Shown: one piece after another, positions 39,950 to 50,209 of the stretch
How positions within the stretch are numbered: position 1 is the stretch's first letter
Layout of the letters: each line of letters opens with the position of its first letter
Assembly (NCBI RefSeq): GCF_004331075.1
Contig: NZ_SJNX01000009.1
Coordinates: 1 to 64,000, forward strand
From: Acinetobacter brisouioides
Lineage (GTDB): Bacteria > Pseudomonadota > Gammaproteobacteria > Pseudomonadales > Moraxellaceae
Length of the DNA: 64,000 bases
Direction: 5' to 3'
The notes under the pieces: model-generated
What the model was told of the DNA's origin: nothing
The model's database searches: none
What the model saw: only the letters and a program-made list of their open reading frames with translations
Made by a program: the position numbers and the translations under genes

Positions 39950-40751
39950 GCAGCTCAAAGAAGATATCAATGCTGTTTTTGCTCGAGATCCAGCCGCACG
40001 CAATACTTTGGAAGTTCTGACGACTTACCCCGGAATTCATGCGCTGATCATGCACCGCATGGCACATGAATTGTGGAAGAAAAACTGTAAAGGAAGTGCG
40101 CGTGCCTTATCCTCTTTTAGCCGTTTTGTGACAGGGATTGAGATTCACCCAGGTGCAAAAATTGGTAAGCGCTTTTTCATTGACCACGGTATGGGTGTGG
40201 TGATTGGCGAAACTGCGGAAATTGGCGATGATGTAACGCTATATCACGGCGTAACGCTTGGTGGAACTACATGGAATAAAGGCAAACGCCACCCAACCCT
40301 TGAAGATGGGGTAATTGTTGGTGCAGGTGCAAAAATCTTAGGGCCATTTACTGTACATAAAAATGCCAAAGTCGGCTCAAATGCTGTTGTGACTAAAGAA
40401 GTTCCTGAAGGTGTAACTGCAGTGGGCAACCCTGCTCGCTACATCTTTAAAGATAAAGACAAAAATGCTGAAGAGGCACGTCGCCGTGACTATGCTGAAC
40501 AAATCGGCTTCCAACCTTATGCAGCATCGCAAGATCAAACTGATCCAATTTTAGAAGGTATTCGAGTTTTACTTGATCGCATGCAAAATAATGAGCAACG
40601 CATGAATACACTATGCCAGCGCCTGTCTTTGCTTGACCCAACCTTTAAAAAACAACAAACTGAACAGCAACCGTATAGTGAAGAAGAGCTGAAAATTATT
40701 GAGGAAGTACGCCGCGAGTGTGAATCTCAAACCCGCCAGTCAAAAAGCTAA
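39942..40751 (+). CDS. cysE: Serine O-acetyltransferase
   Basis: Makes O-acetylserine, the carbon backbone for cysteine. The 269-residue protein has left-handed beta-helix hexapeptide repeats ([18 protein letters not shown], residues about 68-85, and VGAGAKILG) with the catalytic histidine in IDHGMG. AAGGAGG gives an ideal ribosome site inside the end of trmJ. About 90 residues after the helix (from [13 protein letters not shown]) form a longer C-terminal tail than in E. coli. Fits the sulfur theme with cysDN nearby. Confidence 0.94.
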   Translation: MFKQLKEDINAVFARDPAARNTLEVLTTYPGIHALIMHRMAHELWKKNCKGSARALSSFSRFVTGIEIHPGAKIGKRFFIDHGMGVVIGETAEIGDDVTLYHGVTLGGTTWNKGKRHPTLEDGVIVGAGAKILGPFTVHKNAKVGSNAVVTKEVPEGVTAVGNPARYIFKDKDKNAEEARRRDYAEQIGFQPYAASQDQTDPILEGIRVLLDRMQNNEQRMNTLCQRLSLLDPTFKKQQTEQQPYSEEELKIIEEVRRECESQTRQSKS

Positions 40752-40853
40752 AGTCGTGAATAGCATCCTGTTACACGCTTGTGCTTGTATGCAGTTTTTC
40801 TTTTTTTTAGACTTCTAAAATATCGTTTGCCCTCAACCACATTGGAAACCAAA

Positions 40854-41711
40854 ATGAGATTAAAATCTATAGCAACTCTGCTGATGACAGCAACATTTCT
40901 TTCAGCATGTAGCCCTGTTGCTGTAAAAAATAATAATTCTCAAAATACCCCGATTGTTTTTACTGAACCAGAGGTCAGCCCGCCATTTTATGCGTTGAAC
41001 CCGTTTAACTATACTGCGCCACCTGCATTTGAAATGGACTTAAAAAATGCAAACACCAACAAGCTTATTGTACCAACAATTGGTAATAAGCAAGCCAACA
41101 TGAAATATGCGGTTTCAGCAGGTCAAAATGAGCTGGATGTCACACAGATTGATGATTTCTTACAACTCGCTGAAGGAAAAGCACGCCACTATCCACCACA
41201 ATTTACAAACCGTAATGAACGTCGTGGTTATGAATCAAAATTACGCGAAATCAGTGTTCAGTTAGATGCGCTTGCGGCCAATGATAATGCTTCTTATGAT
41301 GTACTAGTACGTGCATTTAAAGTCAGTGTCATGGCGCGTAATCTAGATATGGGGACACAGTACACCACCAAATCACTCAAATATGCACAACGCCTCATCA
41401 AGATGAACCCAAATGATCCAACCACAAACTTCTGGTTTGGTTTTTCTTTATCTGAAGGCGGTGGTCAGCATGAAGCTATTCCTTATTTAGACAAAGCCAT
41501 GAAAGGTGGTGTACAGGAAGCTTATTTGTCTGCCGTCAACAACTATTTATTCCTTGAACAACGCAAAAATGCGCTTGCAACTTTATCAAGTTATAAATCT
41601 AAATACCCTGAAGAACGTCAAATTGCCGATCGTTTATTGATGGAAATTCAAAAACAAGGTCGCAACAACGTTTGGGAAAACCTGACTGCCATGAAACAAG
41701 GCCGTTACTAA
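40854..41711 (+). CDS. TPR-like outer-envelope lipoprotein
   Basis: A 285-residue lipoprotein with a signal peptide and lipobox LSAC (C19). The mature part begins with a proline-rich, disordered segment to about residue 60, then a mainly helical region with repeats like tetratricopeptide (KSLKYAQRLIKMNPNDPTTN near 175 and GGGQHEAIPYLDKAMKGG). GGAA is upstream of the ATG. Function is unknown; it may help assemble envelope complexes. A terminator follows. Confidence 0.7.
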   Translation: MRLKSIATLLMTATFLSACSPVAVKNNNSQNTPIVFTEPEVSPPFYALNPFNYTAPPAFEMDLKNANTNKLIVPTIGNKQANMKYAVSAGQNELDVTQIDDFLQLAEGKARHYPPQFTNRNERRGYESKLREISVQLDALAANDNASYDVLVRAFKVSVMARNLDMGTQYTTKSLKYAQRLIKMNPNDPTTNFWFGFSLSEGGGQHEAIPYLDKAMKGGVQEAYLSAVNNYLFLEQRKNALATLSSYKSKYPEERQIADRLLMEIQKQGRNNVWENLTAMKQGRY

Positions 41712-41764
41712 AATATGCTTCAAGTCTTGTCATGACCTAAAATCGTTTGACAGTCTTGCATACA

Positions 41765-41801
41765 AAACCGAGTTAAGCGATTGACTCGGTTTTTATTTTT
41801 T
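41765..41801 (+). terminator. Intrinsic terminator after the TPR-like lipoprotein
   Basis: ACCGAGT and ACTCGGT arms with a TTTTTATTTTT tail. Confidence 0.85.
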
Positions 41802-41902
41802 CAGGCAGTGGGATCTGACCTAAGCAGATTTAAGCCTTTACGGATACAGATAAAATAAGATTCAAATAGATAAACCTATTTCAAGGCATGATTAGAATGC
41901 AA

Positions 41903-41934
41903 TAAAAAAGCCCAATCATTTGATTGGGCTTTTT
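41903..41934 (-). terminator. Terminator of cysN, bidirectional in form
   Basis: AGCCCAATCA and TGATTGGGCT form a 10-bp stem flanked by an A-run and a T-run. It lies 45 bases after the cysN stop. Confidence 0.9.
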
Positions 41935-41978
41935 CGTTTATTCAGTTGATATGTCAATATATCAACTAAAACCAAAAC

Positions 41979-43595
41979 TTAGAGTTGTACAAGTTCTTGG
42001 ATGTATTGAACCGCGGCATCGAACTCAGTCAATGTCACGGTCGAATCTGCCTGTTCAGCATCATCAACAATCACAACCACGCCAGTTTCACGTAACAAGC
42101 TGATTTGTTCAGCCGTTAAGCCTGCTTTAGCGACTGCAACCACACCTGTTTCAAGCAATGCACGTTCAAGCTGTTGCGCCTGAGCAAACACTTCAGCAGT
42201 CACAGCCAATACCGCAGGTTTTTGACCTAAACGTGCAGCACGTTCTTCAGCAGTCACTGGGCTGGTATGCGCAGTCCATTCAACCGACTCTTCAACCATA
42301 CCTGCACCAACAGTGACGTTGTTGAGGCGGTCAATAAAGATAAATGAACCTGTGTAACGGCTGTCTTGATAACGATCAAATACCACTGGCGCATCAAATT
42401 CAACAGTCACATTGGCAATTGCGTTCAATTCCAATGCTTCAACTTGAACATGTTCAAGTGTGTTGACATTGGTACGGAAATTAATCGCTGTCACTTTTGC
42501 AGGAACAGTTTGTGTGCCCACTTTTAAGTTATACAACTTACCAACCACCAGCGGGTGATCTGCCATCCACACCACGGTTGCCTTCACTGAACGTGAAATG
42601 GTTGGAGCAGCTTGATCTGCACGTACCAACATGTTGCCACGAGAGATATCAATCTCGTCATTTAAGGTCAATGTCACCGCTTGACCTGCAAATGCATGTT
42701 GCAAATTGCCATCAAAAGTCACGATTTCTTTGACGGTTGAAGATTTACCCGATGGTAAAGCCACAACTTTATCGCCCACATTGATTTCACCAAGCGCAAT
42801 TGTGCCTGCAAAACCACGAAAATCAAGATTAGGACGGTTCACGTACTGTACAGGGAAACGGAAATCACGCTTCGCGGTATCACGATTAATCTGAACGGAT
42901 TCAAGCGTACCCATCAGCGTTTCGCCTGTGTACCACGGCGTATTCGCAGACTTATTCACCACGTTATCGCCATTCAGTGCAGAAATTGGCGTAAAGATGA
43001 TGTTGCTTGGCTTGCGGTCACCCAATTGGTTAACAAAGTTCGCATAATCCGCTTGGATTTCGTTAAAGCGGGCTTCAGAGAACTCGACCAAGTCCATTTT
43101 GTTGATCGCAACAATAATGTTCTTAATGCCAAGCAAGCTGGCAATGTAAGTATGACGACGGGTTTGGGTTTGTACACCATAACGCGCATCAATCAAGATG
43201 ATCGCAAGGTCACAGGTAGATGCACCTGTTGCCATGTTACGTGTGTATTGCTCATGCCCTGGGGTATCGGCAATGATGAACTTACGTTTTTCAGTTGAGA
43301 AATAACGGTAAGCTACATCAATGGTAATGCCCTGCTCGCGTTCTGCTTGCAAGCCATCCACCAATAAAGCCAAGTCAGGTGCATCCCCTGTTGTCCCGAC
43401 TTTTTTACTGTCACGGGTTACTGCTTGTAATTGATCTTCATAAATCAATTTTGAATCATACAGTAAACGACCAATTAAGGTACTTTTACCATCATCGACG
43501 TTACCACAGGTTAAAAAACGCAGTAAGTCTTTGTTTTCATGTTGTTTCAAATACGCCAAAATATCTTGGCTAATTAGATCCGATTGATGCGACAT
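41979..43595 (-). CDS. cysN: Sulfate adenylyltransferase subunit 1 (GTPase) with an odd C-terminal tail
   Basis: GTPase subunit of ATP sulfurylase; GTP hydrolysis drives adenylyl sulfate formation by CysD. The 538-residue protein has GNVDDGKST (31-39), [16 protein letters not shown] and the EF-Tu-like beta domains. It is about 60 residues longer than E. coli CysN. The tail from about residue 452 starts [15 protein letters not shown], which looks like the first strand of an APS kinase domain in CysNC fusions, but the P-loop that should follow is missing and only 87 residues remain. It reads as a decayed or reshaped kinase domain. Confidence 0.93.
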   Translation of the reverse strand: MSHQSDLISQDILAYLKQHENKDLLRFLTCGNVDDGKSTLIGRLLYDSKLIYEDQLQAVTRDSKKVGTTGDAPDLALLVDGLQAEREQGITIDVAYRYFSTEKRKFIIADTPGHEQYTRNMATGASTCDLAIILIDARYGVQTQTRRHTYIASLLGIKNIIVAINKMDLVEFSEARFNEIQADYANFVNQLGDRKPSNIIFTPISALNGDNVVNKSANTPWYTGETLMGTLESVQINRDTAKRDFRFPVQYVNRPNLDFRGFAGTIALGEINVGDKVVALPSGKSSTVKEIVTFDGNLQHAFAGQAVTLTLNDEIDISRGNMLVRADQAAPTISRSVKATVVWMADHPLVVGKLYNLKVGTQTVPAKVTAINFRTNVNTLEHVQVEALELNAIANVTVEFDAPVVFDRYQDSRYTGSFIFIDRLNNVTVGAGMVEESVEWTAHTSPVTAEERAARLGQKPAVLAVTAEVFAQAQQLERALLETGVVAVAKAGLTAEQISLLRETGVVVIVDDAEQADSTVTLTEFDAAVQYIQELVQL

Positions 43596-43634
43596 CGCTC
43601 AAACTCCACAAATTCGTTAGAAATCAGTATTCGC

Positions 43635-44543
43635 TTAGAAATAGCCTTCTTGCTTTTTCTTTTCCATCGAGCCTGCTTCATCATGGTCAATCATACGACC
43701 CTGACGTTCAGAACTTGTGGCTAAAAGCATTTCTTGAATAATTTCTGGCAAGGTGTTCGCAGTTGATTCAACCGCACCTGTTAACGGATAACAGCCAAGC
43801 GTACGGAAACGTACCGATTTCATTTGTGGAACTTCACCTTCACGTAACGGGAAGCGCTCATCATCGATCATGATCAATGTACCATCACGTTCAACCACAG
43901 GACGCTCTGCAGCCAAATACAATGGAACCAATGGAATATTTTCCAAATAGATATATTGCCAGATATCTAGTTCTGTCCAGTTAGACAATGGGAAAACACG
44001 AATGCTCTCGCCTTTGTTGACTTTACCATTGTAAATATTCCAAAGCTCTGGGCGTTGGTTTTTTGGATCCCAACGGTGTTTGCTATCACGGAATGAATAC
44101 ACACGCTCTTTGGCACGTGATTTTTCTTCGTCACGGCGCGCACCACCAAAAGCAGCATCGAACTTGTATTTATCCAACGCTTGTTTTAAACCTTGCGTTT
44201 TCATGATGTCAGTATATTTTGAACTACCGTGATCGAACGGGTTAATATTCTGCGCGATACCTTCCAGATTTTTATGTTCAATCAATTCAAGACCAAGTCG
44301 CTTAACCATTTCATCACGGAAAGTGATCATGTCCTTGAATTTCCACCCAGTATTCACATGCAATAATGGAAATGGCAATTTTGCAGGATAAAAAGCCTTC
44401 ATTGCCAAATGCAACATTACTGCTGAATCTTTACCAATCGAATAAAGCATCACGGGATTTTCAAATTCCGCAGCGACTTCTCGAATAATATGAATACTTT
44501 CAGCTTCAAGCTGTTTAAGGTGAGTTAATCTTTCCTCAGTCAT
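43635..44543 (-). CDS. cysD: Sulfate adenylyltransferase subunit 2
   Basis: Catalytic subunit of ATP sulfurylase that joins sulfate and ATP. The 302-residue protein has the ATP-pyrophosphatase P-loop [10 protein letters not shown] (near residue 36), HVNTGWKF near 63, and [16 protein letters not shown] near 134. The C-terminus KKKQEGYF is typical for CysD. It lies 39 bases ahead of cysN on the same strand, so the pair is one operon. Confidence 0.96.
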   Translation of the reverse strand: MTEERLTHLKQLEAESIHIIREVAAEFENPVMLYSIGKDSAVMLHLAMKAFYPAKLPFPLLHVNTGWKFKDMITFRDEMVKRLGLELIEHKNLEGIAQNINPFDHGSSKYTDIMKTQGLKQALDKYKFDAAFGGARRDEEKSRAKERVYSFRDSKHRWDPKNQRPELWNIYNGKVNKGESIRVFPLSNWTELDIWQYIYLENIPLVPLYLAAERPVVERDGTLIMIDDERFPLREGEVPQMKSVRFRTLGCYPLTGAVESTANTLPEIIQEMLLATSSERQGRMIDHDEAGSMEKKKQEGYF

Positions 44544-44937
44544 TGATATACCCAGCTACACGGAAATTTTGCGCTTTATGTTAGCATGTCTGAAGCATAA
44601 TAGCGCGACTCTAACTCATTACGATTTCTGAATACCTAAATCATTTTTTCTACTTTAGAGGTTTTATTTTTCAACAGTTTATTGATTAAGCATTAAGGTC
44701 ATTTGCAGTTTTATTCATAAGCTATGCATTATTTCATATAAATCTCAACCTATAAAAATCGTTCATTTTACTCCCAACAAATGCGCTTTTAATAAATAGA
44801 AAAAATAACATTCAAAATTCTATAAAAACTTATATACAAAGAGCAGTATTGAATACTAAAAATCTTCTTTGATTTTTAACCAAGTGACCACATATCATGA
44901 AACGATTCACTCTATTTTTATCACATCGAGATACAAC
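44544..44937. other. Divergent intergenic region cysD / nfsB
   Basis: Almost 400 AT-rich bases between divergent genes. It should hold both promoters. I see no clear operator palindrome, RNA gene or repeat copy. Confidence 0.5.
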
Positions 44938-45591
44938 ATGGATCTTTTAGCCCTTGCTCAACAACGCTATACCACCAAAGCTTACAACCCAAATAAAAAA
45001 ATCCCGCAAGACCAGATTGATCTTCTCCTTGAAATACTACGTTTAGCCCCTTCATCGATTAATATTCAGCCTTGGCATTTTTTGGTGATACAAAGCCCTG
45101 AAGCGAAACAACGCGCAACCAAAGCCATGACTGGAAAATATGCCTACAATGCGCCTAAAGTGCTCGACTCTTCACATACCATTGTGTTGTGTACACGTAA
45201 TGACGTTACTGAAGCCTATTTGGAACAACTGGTTGAGCGCGATGATGAATTGGGTCGTTTCAAAGATGCAGCGACTAAACAGGCACAGCGTGAAACTCGT
45301 GCAGGTTATATCGACTATTACCGCAACGAAAAAGGCAATATTCGACACTGGATGGAAACCCAGACCTTTATTGCACTCGGTGAATTGCTTTTGGCTGCGC
45401 CGATTTTAGGGATTGATGCCACTCCGATTGGCGGTTTTGATGATGCAGTGATGAATCAAGAATTTGATTTAGTCAATCAAGGTTATCATAGTTCAGTCGT
45501 GTTAACTTTGGGCTATCGCAGCGAGCAAGACTTTAATGCGAAATTACCGAAATCACGTTTAAGCAAAGAACAGCTATTTACTATTCTTTGA
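44938..45591 (+). CDS. nfsB: NfsB-type NAD(P)H nitroreductase
   Basis: A 217-residue FMN flavoprotein of the oxygen-insensitive nitroreductase family, close to E. coli NfsB. It keeps the FMN-binding start QQRYTTKAYNPNKK, SSINIQPWHF near residue 40, and the C-terminal LPKSRLSKEQ. It reduces nitro-aromatics and quinones. The frame is open 23 codons further upstream, but the family start and a weak CGAG site point to 44938. Convergent with the next gene. Confidence 0.88.
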   Translation: MDLLALAQQRYTTKAYNPNKKIPQDQIDLLLEILRLAPSSINIQPWHFLVIQSPEAKQRATKAMTGKYAYNAPKVLDSSHTIVLCTRNDVTEAYLEQLVERDDELGRFKDAATKQAQRETRAGYIDYYRNEKGNIRHWMETQTFIALGELLLAAPILGIDATPIGGFDDAVMNQEFDLVNQGYHSSVVLTLGYRSEQDFNAKLPKSRLSKEQLFTIL

Positions 45592-45618
45592 TTTTACTAA
45601 TTTCGTCTTACAGTATGG

Positions 45619-45630
45619 CTTAGGCTATTT
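45619..45630 (+). repeat. CTTAGGCTATTT motif copy 5
   Basis: CTTAGGCTATTT between convergent nfsB and the permease gene. It sits in an inverted repeat, ATGGCTTA (45615-45622) and TAAGCCAT (45638-45645), that reaches into the permease stop. Confidence 0.55.
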
Positions 45631-45636
45631 TTAAGC

Positions 45637-46503
45637 TTAAGCCATGCTCATCGCTAAACACGCCACGCCAACAAGACTCAATAGCAAACCCACAACAGTC
45701 ATTAGATTTGGCTTTTCTTTGAAATACAGCACACCACTCAACACCCCCAAAGTTACCACGCTAACATTCATCACCACAAACACCACTGCAGGTGCATCTT
45801 TGAGTAGCTGATGGGCTTGAATATACAAGGCAATATTGGCAAAGTTCAGTGCGCCAAGTAACACGCCCGCGGGTAAGTTTTTCGGTTGCCATTGCTGCTT
45901 AGATAAGCTCACAAAAACTACCGATGCAATTCCTGCAATCATAAACATCAGATTTAGACTTAAGGCAAACTGCTGCCCCAGACTACTATTATATTTCAAT
46001 AAAATATCAATCAGTGCATAACCCACCCAAACACTGGCAAGAAACAGCCCTGCTTTACTGGATTGTGCTTGTGGTCTGACCTGTGTTTTAGCAACAATCA
46101 GGCTCAGCACTGCCATAATCCCCAGTGTCACACCCCATAGTTTCAGGCTAGAAAATTGCTCATGAAAGACGAAATATGCTGCCAGTAACGACAGAACGAC
46201 TGACAAACGCTGGGCAACTTCGGTTTTTATAATGCCTGCATGTTGCAAAGATTTAGCTAAGCAGAAAAAAATACTCGGTAATAACATGCCCAGTAAACCA
46301 ATCAGCCACCACGGCGTAGCTTGAATACTCAAATGGGTAAAGTCAGGTTTAAACCACAACCAGCACAAAATACTCGCAGTTATATAATTCCAGACAATCA
46401 TTTGCAAAGCTGAGTAATTACGTTGCTTAAATTGTTTCAACACCATAGACACGGCAACGCTACATAGTGCAGCAAAAAAAATGAGGCTCATGTATACACG
46501 CAT
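45637..46503 (-). CDS. EamA/DMT-family permease
   Basis: A 288-residue membrane protein with about ten spans and the two-fold repeat of the drug/metabolite transporter superfamily (EamA). Substrate is unknown. The start at 46503 gives MRVYMSLIFF; an ATG four codons in is possible, and neither has a strong ribosome site. It stands alone, convergent with nfsB. Confidence 0.75.
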   Translation of the reverse strand: MRVYMSLIFFAALCSVAVSMVLKQFKQRNYSALQMIVWNYITASILCWLWFKPDFTHLSIQATPWWLIGLLGMLLPSIFFCLAKSLQHAGIIKTEVAQRLSVVLSLLAAYFVFHEQFSSLKLWGVTLGIMAVLSLIVAKTQVRPQAQSSKAGLFLASVWVGYALIDILLKYNSSLGQQFALSLNLMFMIAGIASVVFVSLSKQQWQPKNLPAGVLLGALNFANIALYIQAHQLLKDAPAVVFVVMNVSVVTLGVLSGVLYFKEKPNLMTVVGLLLSLVGVACLAMSMA

Positions 46504-46758
46504 CCAGATTTTTATCAGTTGGGAGAAAAATATTGGTGTAGTTTGCTAAATGGTCCATCATAAAAAAGGCGATGATTACAACCGCCGATTTTTCATTTTT
46601 AAAATGCCTGTATATAGAAAATGCTCAACAAGTGCAGTGACGAAGCGTTAAGTTCCTATTTACTACTTTTTGCATCAGTTTTCGTTGAATTACCAATTCT
46701 TCAGCATTCATACAGCAGATCGCTGTAACTGCGGTTAAGCAAAAATACAGATAAACCG

Positions 46759-46881
46759 CTAAACAGCAAATCCACCCCAATAAATATGATCTGAATTATA
46801 GACCTGACCAACAGGAATTCTCAAAGCTAATCGCTTATCACGTATGTTATTGATCACAATAACCGCAAGGTTACTGCTAAG
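46759..46881 (-). pseudogene. Possible remnant of a UbiA/MenA-like prenyltransferase
   Basis: The minus-strand frame reads SSNLAVIVINNIRD followed by KRLALRI, then a stop. The VINNIRD...KR.LA.R pattern is like the second aspartate-rich loop of MenA-type prenyltransferases, but the DxxDxxxGK part expected between is missing. It is short, without a start, and could be chance. Confidence 0.22.
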
Positions 46882-47025
46882 AGTTTAATGGCATAAAATG
46901 TATTTTTCTGCCCTCACACCAATCTAGAATGAATGCGATTATTTAATTTTTAAAGATTTTTTTAATCCCTAATTTCTAGATCCATATCGACTGCATTTTC
47001 ATAAAATTGCCAGTGCGCTTTAAAA

Positions 47026-47053
47026 CAAAAAACCGCCCTTTCAGGCGGTTTTT
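47026..47053 (-). terminator. Intrinsic terminator of fbaA
   Basis: ACCGCC and GGCGGT arms with a T-run on the minus strand, about 30 bases after the fbaA stop. Confidence 0.9.
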
Positions 47054-47084
47054 AAAATCAAGTCAAAGACTCAATTAATAACGT

Positions 47085-48119
47085 TTAATAACGTTCAACC
47101 ATTTTCTCTAAAGACACTGGACGAATTTTGTCAGCATTGCCCGCAGTACCAAATGCTTCATAACGATCAATACAGACTTGTTTCATTGCATCGACAGTTT
47201 TCGCGAAGTATTTACGTGGGTCAAATTCAGCAGGGTTTTCTGCCAAGAAACGGCGAATCGCACCTGTAGACGCCAAACGTAAGTCGGTATCGATGTTGAT
47301 TTTACGGACACCATGTTTGATTGCTTCAACCAACTGCTCTACTGGCACACCGTAAGTTTCACCAATGTTACCGCCAAATTCGTTGATCACTTTCAACCAT
47401 TCTTGAGGTACAGAGCTTGAACCATGCATCACAAGGTGTGTGTTTGGTAATGCCGCATGAATTTCTTTAATACGGTCAATCGCCAAAATGTCGCCTGTAG
47501 GTGGACGAGTAAATTTGTATGCACCGTGTGAAGTACCGACTGCGATTGCCAAGGCATCAACATTGGTGTCAGCAACGAACTGAGTCGCTTCTTCTACAGA
47601 AGTCAACAATTGAGAATGGTCAAGTACGCCTTCTGCGCCCACGCCATCTTCTTCGCCAGCCATACCTGTTTCAAGGCTACCTAAACAGCCAATTTCACCT
47701 TCAACAGAAACGCCACACGCATGTGCCATTGCAACAACACGGCGAGTCACATCAACGTTATAGTCATAGCTGGTTGGCGTTTTACCGTCAGCACCTAAAG
47801 AACCATCCATCATGACTGAGCTAAAGCCCAACTGGATTGAACGTTGGCACACGTCAGGGCTAGTACCATGATCTTGGTGCATAACCACTGGAATATGTGG
47901 CCATTCTTCAACTGCTGCCAAAATCAGGTGACGCAAGAATGGTGCGCCTGCATATTTGCGTGCACCCGCAGATGCTTGCACAATAACAGGTGAGTTAGTT
48001 GCATCCGCAGCTAACATAATTGCACGCATTTGTTCTAGATTGTTTACGTTAAATGCTGGTACGCCGTAGTTATGTTCTGCAGCGTGATCCAAGAGCTGGC
48101 GCAACGAAATAAGTGCCAT
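47085..48119 (-). CDS. fbaA: Class II fructose-bisphosphate aldolase
   Basis: Zinc aldolase that splits or forms fructose-1,6-bisphosphate. The 344-residue protein has HQDHG (81-85, with the zinc His84 and catalytic Asp83), [11 protein letters not shown] near 192 and [12 protein letters not shown] near 230, as in the CbbA-type class II enzymes. In Acinetobacter it serves gluconeogenesis as much as glycolysis. It lies downstream of pgk and a small lipoprotein on the same strand. Confidence 0.95.
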   Translation of the reverse strand: MALISLRQLLDHAAEHNYGVPAFNVNNLEQMRAIMLAADATNSPVIVQASAGARKYAGAPFLRHLILAAVEEWPHIPVVMHQDHGTSPDVCQRSIQLGFSSVMMDGSLGADGKTPTSYDYNVDVTRRVVAMAHACGVSVEGEIGCLGSLETGMAGEEDGVGAEGVLDHSQLLTSVEEATQFVADTNVDALAIAVGTSHGAYKFTRPPTGDILAIDRIKEIHAALPNTHLVMHGSSSVPQEWLKVINEFGGNIGETYGVPVEQLVEAIKHGVRKINIDTDLRLASTGAIRRFLAENPAEFDPRKYFAKTVDAMKQVCIDRYEAFGTAGNADKIRPVSLEKMVERY

Positions 48120-48190
48120 AGTATCCTCCCAGGTAGTGGCGTTATTCTACATGTTGCTTGATTGCAATTCAGCATCAAAAAACATCATTT

Positions 48191-48218
48191 AAAAAAAAAT
48201 CCCTGCATAGGCAGGGAC
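48191..48218 (-). terminator. Intrinsic terminator after the small lipoprotein
   Basis: TCCCTGC and GCAGGGA stem (48200-48206 and 48211-48217) followed on the minus strand by nine T. It separates the pgk-lipoprotein unit from fbaA. Confidence 0.88.
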
Positions 48219-48239
48219 TTTTATTAAAAAATCAACAAA

Positions 48240-48473
48240 TCATTGCGCTTTTGCTTCAGAAGCTGATGCATCAGCATCCTTAACATCTGTATTTTTTTCA
48301 TCAAGTACAGGTTTGTCCAAAGCATTGATTTGCGCTTGCTGCTCTGCTGTCGTTGGTTTGTCATCTGTCGATGCAAATGTCTGAGCAGTTTGAGCTTCCT
48401 CTGACTTTTTTGAACACGCAGTGAGTGCAAATGGGACAAGGCATGCCAATACAATGATCAGTTGCTTTTTCAT
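48240..48473 (-). CDS. Small lipoprotein
   Basis: A 77-residue lipoprotein with signal MKKQLIIVLACLVPFALTAC (lipobox LTAC, C20). The mature 57 residues are acidic and rich in A, K, D, E, Q, probably disordered. It lies 18 bases after pgk and has its own terminator. Function is not known. Confidence 0.7.
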   Translation of the reverse strand: MKKQLIIVLACLVPFALTACSKKSEEAQTAQTFASTDDKPTTAEQQAQINALDKPVLDEKNTDVKDADASASEAKAQ

Positions 48474-48491
48474 GAAACGCTCCTAATAGGC

Positions 48492-49679
48492 TTAGGCACG
48501 CTCAAGTAAAACTGCAACTGCTGGTAAAGTTTTACCCTCTACAAATTCTAAAAACGCACCGCCGCCTGTCGAAATATAGCTGATTTGAGATGCAACGTTA
48601 TATTTATCGATCGCAGCCAATGTGTCACCGCCACCTGCAATTGAAAAAGCTTCACTTTCTGCAATCGCCAACGACAATGCTTTTGTGCCTTCGCCAAATT
48701 GATCGACTTCAAACACCCCAACAGGTCCATTCCATAGAATAGTTTTGGATTGTTTCAATAATGTTGCGAAAGTTGCAGCTGTTTCTGGCCCAACATCCAA
48801 AATCATGTCGTTTTCAGCAACATCTTCAACTTTTTTCACAACCGCAGGCGTATTGGCTAAAGACCCCAAGAAATCTTCAAAGTTAATTTGAGTCGCATCA
48901 GCAACCACAACGTCAGTTGGTAAAGGTACAGATACTTTTGCAGCAATGGCTTTTGCTGTGTCCAGCAAGTCTGCTTCATACAATGACTTACCTACATTGA
49001 AACCTGCTGCTGCCAAGAAGGTATTGGCAATACCACCACCTACGATTAACTGATCACAAAGTGTTGAAAGTGAAGTTAATACATCTAACTTAGTAGACAC
49101 TTTAGAACCCGCAACAATTGCCACCATTGGTTTAGCTGGTGTTTTTAATGCACGACCTAAAGCATCAAGTTCGGCAGCAAGCAATGGGCCTGCTGCGGCA
49201 ACAGGAGCAAAACGTGCTACACCTTCAGTTGAAGCTTCCGCGCGGTGTGCTGTACCAAAGGCATCCATCACAAATACATCACAAAGTGCAGCGTATTTTT
49301 GTGCAAGTTCAGGATTATTTTTCTTTTCGCCATGATTAAAACGAACGTTTTCAAGCAATACCACCTGACCTGCCTGAACTTCAACGCCATCTAGGTATTC
49401 AGTGATCAGTTGCACATTTTGACCGAGTGCTTCAGTTAAGTATGCGGCAACAGGAGCTAAAGATTGTTCAGGTTTTGGCTCACCTTCCACTGGTCGACCA
49501 AGGTGTGAACACACCATGACCGCAGCACCTTTTTCAAGTGCAGCTTTAATTGTTGGAAGTGCAGCACGTAAACGTGCATCACTGGTAATCACACCATTTT
49601 TTACAGGCACGTTTAAATCTTCACGAATAAGGACGCGTTTCTCCGTTAAATCAAGGTCTGTCATGCGCTGAAAATTCAT
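48492..49679 (-). CDS. pgk: Phosphoglycerate kinase
   Basis: Transfers phosphate between 1,3-bisphosphoglycerate and ADP. The 395-residue protein has the N-terminal [26 protein letters not shown] near residue 58, and the C-terminal nucleotide motif [17 protein letters not shown] lies before the start. Together with fbaA it forms a glycolysis/gluconeogenesis block common in Acinetobacter. Confidence 0.97.
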   Translation of the reverse strand: MNFQRMTDLDLTEKRVLIREDLNVPVKNGVITSDARLRAALPTIKAALEKGAAVMVCSHLGRPVEGEPKPEQSLAPVAAYLTEALGQNVQLITEYLDGVEVQAGQVVLLENVRFNHGEKKNNPELAQKYAALCDVFVMDAFGTAHRAEASTEGVARFAPVAAAGPLLAAELDALGRALKTPAKPMVAIVAGSKVSTKLDVLTSLSTLCDQLIVGGGIANTFLAAAGFNVGKSLYEADLLDTAKAIAAKVSVPLPTDVVVADATQINFEDFLGSLANTPAVVKKVEDVAENDMILDVGPETAATFATLLKQSKTILWNGPVGVFEVDQFGEGTKALSLAIAESEAFSIAGGGDTLAAIDKYNVASQISYISTGGGAFLEFVEGKTLPAVAVLLERA

Positions 49680-49825
49680 GGAATGCTCTCTTTTGCGTTT
49701 GTGGAAATTAAAAATCGCGCCATTTTAAATGATTATTCAAAAAAAAATTAGCTTCTTTAGTAGAAAAGCTGTAGAAATATGCGGTTTTGATTATGATAAA
49801 GCATCTTTAAAAAAAATTAACATGT

Positions 49826-50209
49826 ATGTCTATTCATCCAGATCCAAAAATCAACCGCCTGAATGTCTTTGGTGACGCCTTGGCAAGTTGCTGTTTTGAC
49901 CCGATTACGGGCTATTTTCGCAATGGTTTTTGCCATACGGCAACGACTGACTTAGGGCAACATACGGTTTGCGCTAAAATGAGTGCAGACTTTCTGAATT
50001 TTTCACAAAAAATTGGTAATGACCTCATTACGCCATTGCCTGAACTTGGTTTTCCTGGACTTAAACCTGGTGATTTTTGGTGTATCTGTGTCACCCGTTG
50101 GGTAGAAGCCTATGAAGCAGGTCATGCACCCAAACTCAAACTACAGGCTTGTCATCAATCTGTGCTGAGTTATGTCCCCCTCGACGTACTCATGGATTTT
50201 GCCGTCTAA
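49826..50209 (+). CDS. DUF2237 family protein
   Basis: A 127-residue protein that matches the DUF2237 family: NVFGDALASCCFDPITGYFR near residue 13, DLGQHTVCAKM near 42 and PGDFWCICVTRWVEA near 80. Several cysteines (C22, C23, C36, C49, C86, C88) are conserved and may bind metal, but the function is unknown. Its TAA overlaps the ATG of the Maf gene by one base, so the two are coupled. Confidence 0.8.
   Translation: MSIHPDPKINRLNVFGDALASCCFDPITGYFRNGFCHTATTDLGQHTVCAKMSADFLNFSQKIGNDLITPLPELGFPGLKPGDFWCICVTRWVEAYEAGHAPKLKLQACHQSVLSYVPLDVLMDFAV

Larger units (their letters stand above)
46504..47084. other. Gene-free stretch with a possible gene remnant
   Basis: About 580 bases between two minus-strand genes. 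It ends with the fbaA terminator (47026-47053). A short minus-strand reading (46759-46881) resembles part of a prenyltransferase but is not functional. Nothing else was recognised. Confidence 0.5.

Noticed and set aside
41979..44543. A complete CysNC fusion with active APS kinase
   Set aside because: No P-loop follows the GQKPAVL strand and the tail is only 87 residues.
48224..48454. Alternative frame over the small lipoprotein
   Set aside because: It lacks a signal or family pattern, while the chosen frame has a perfect lipobox and gene spacing.
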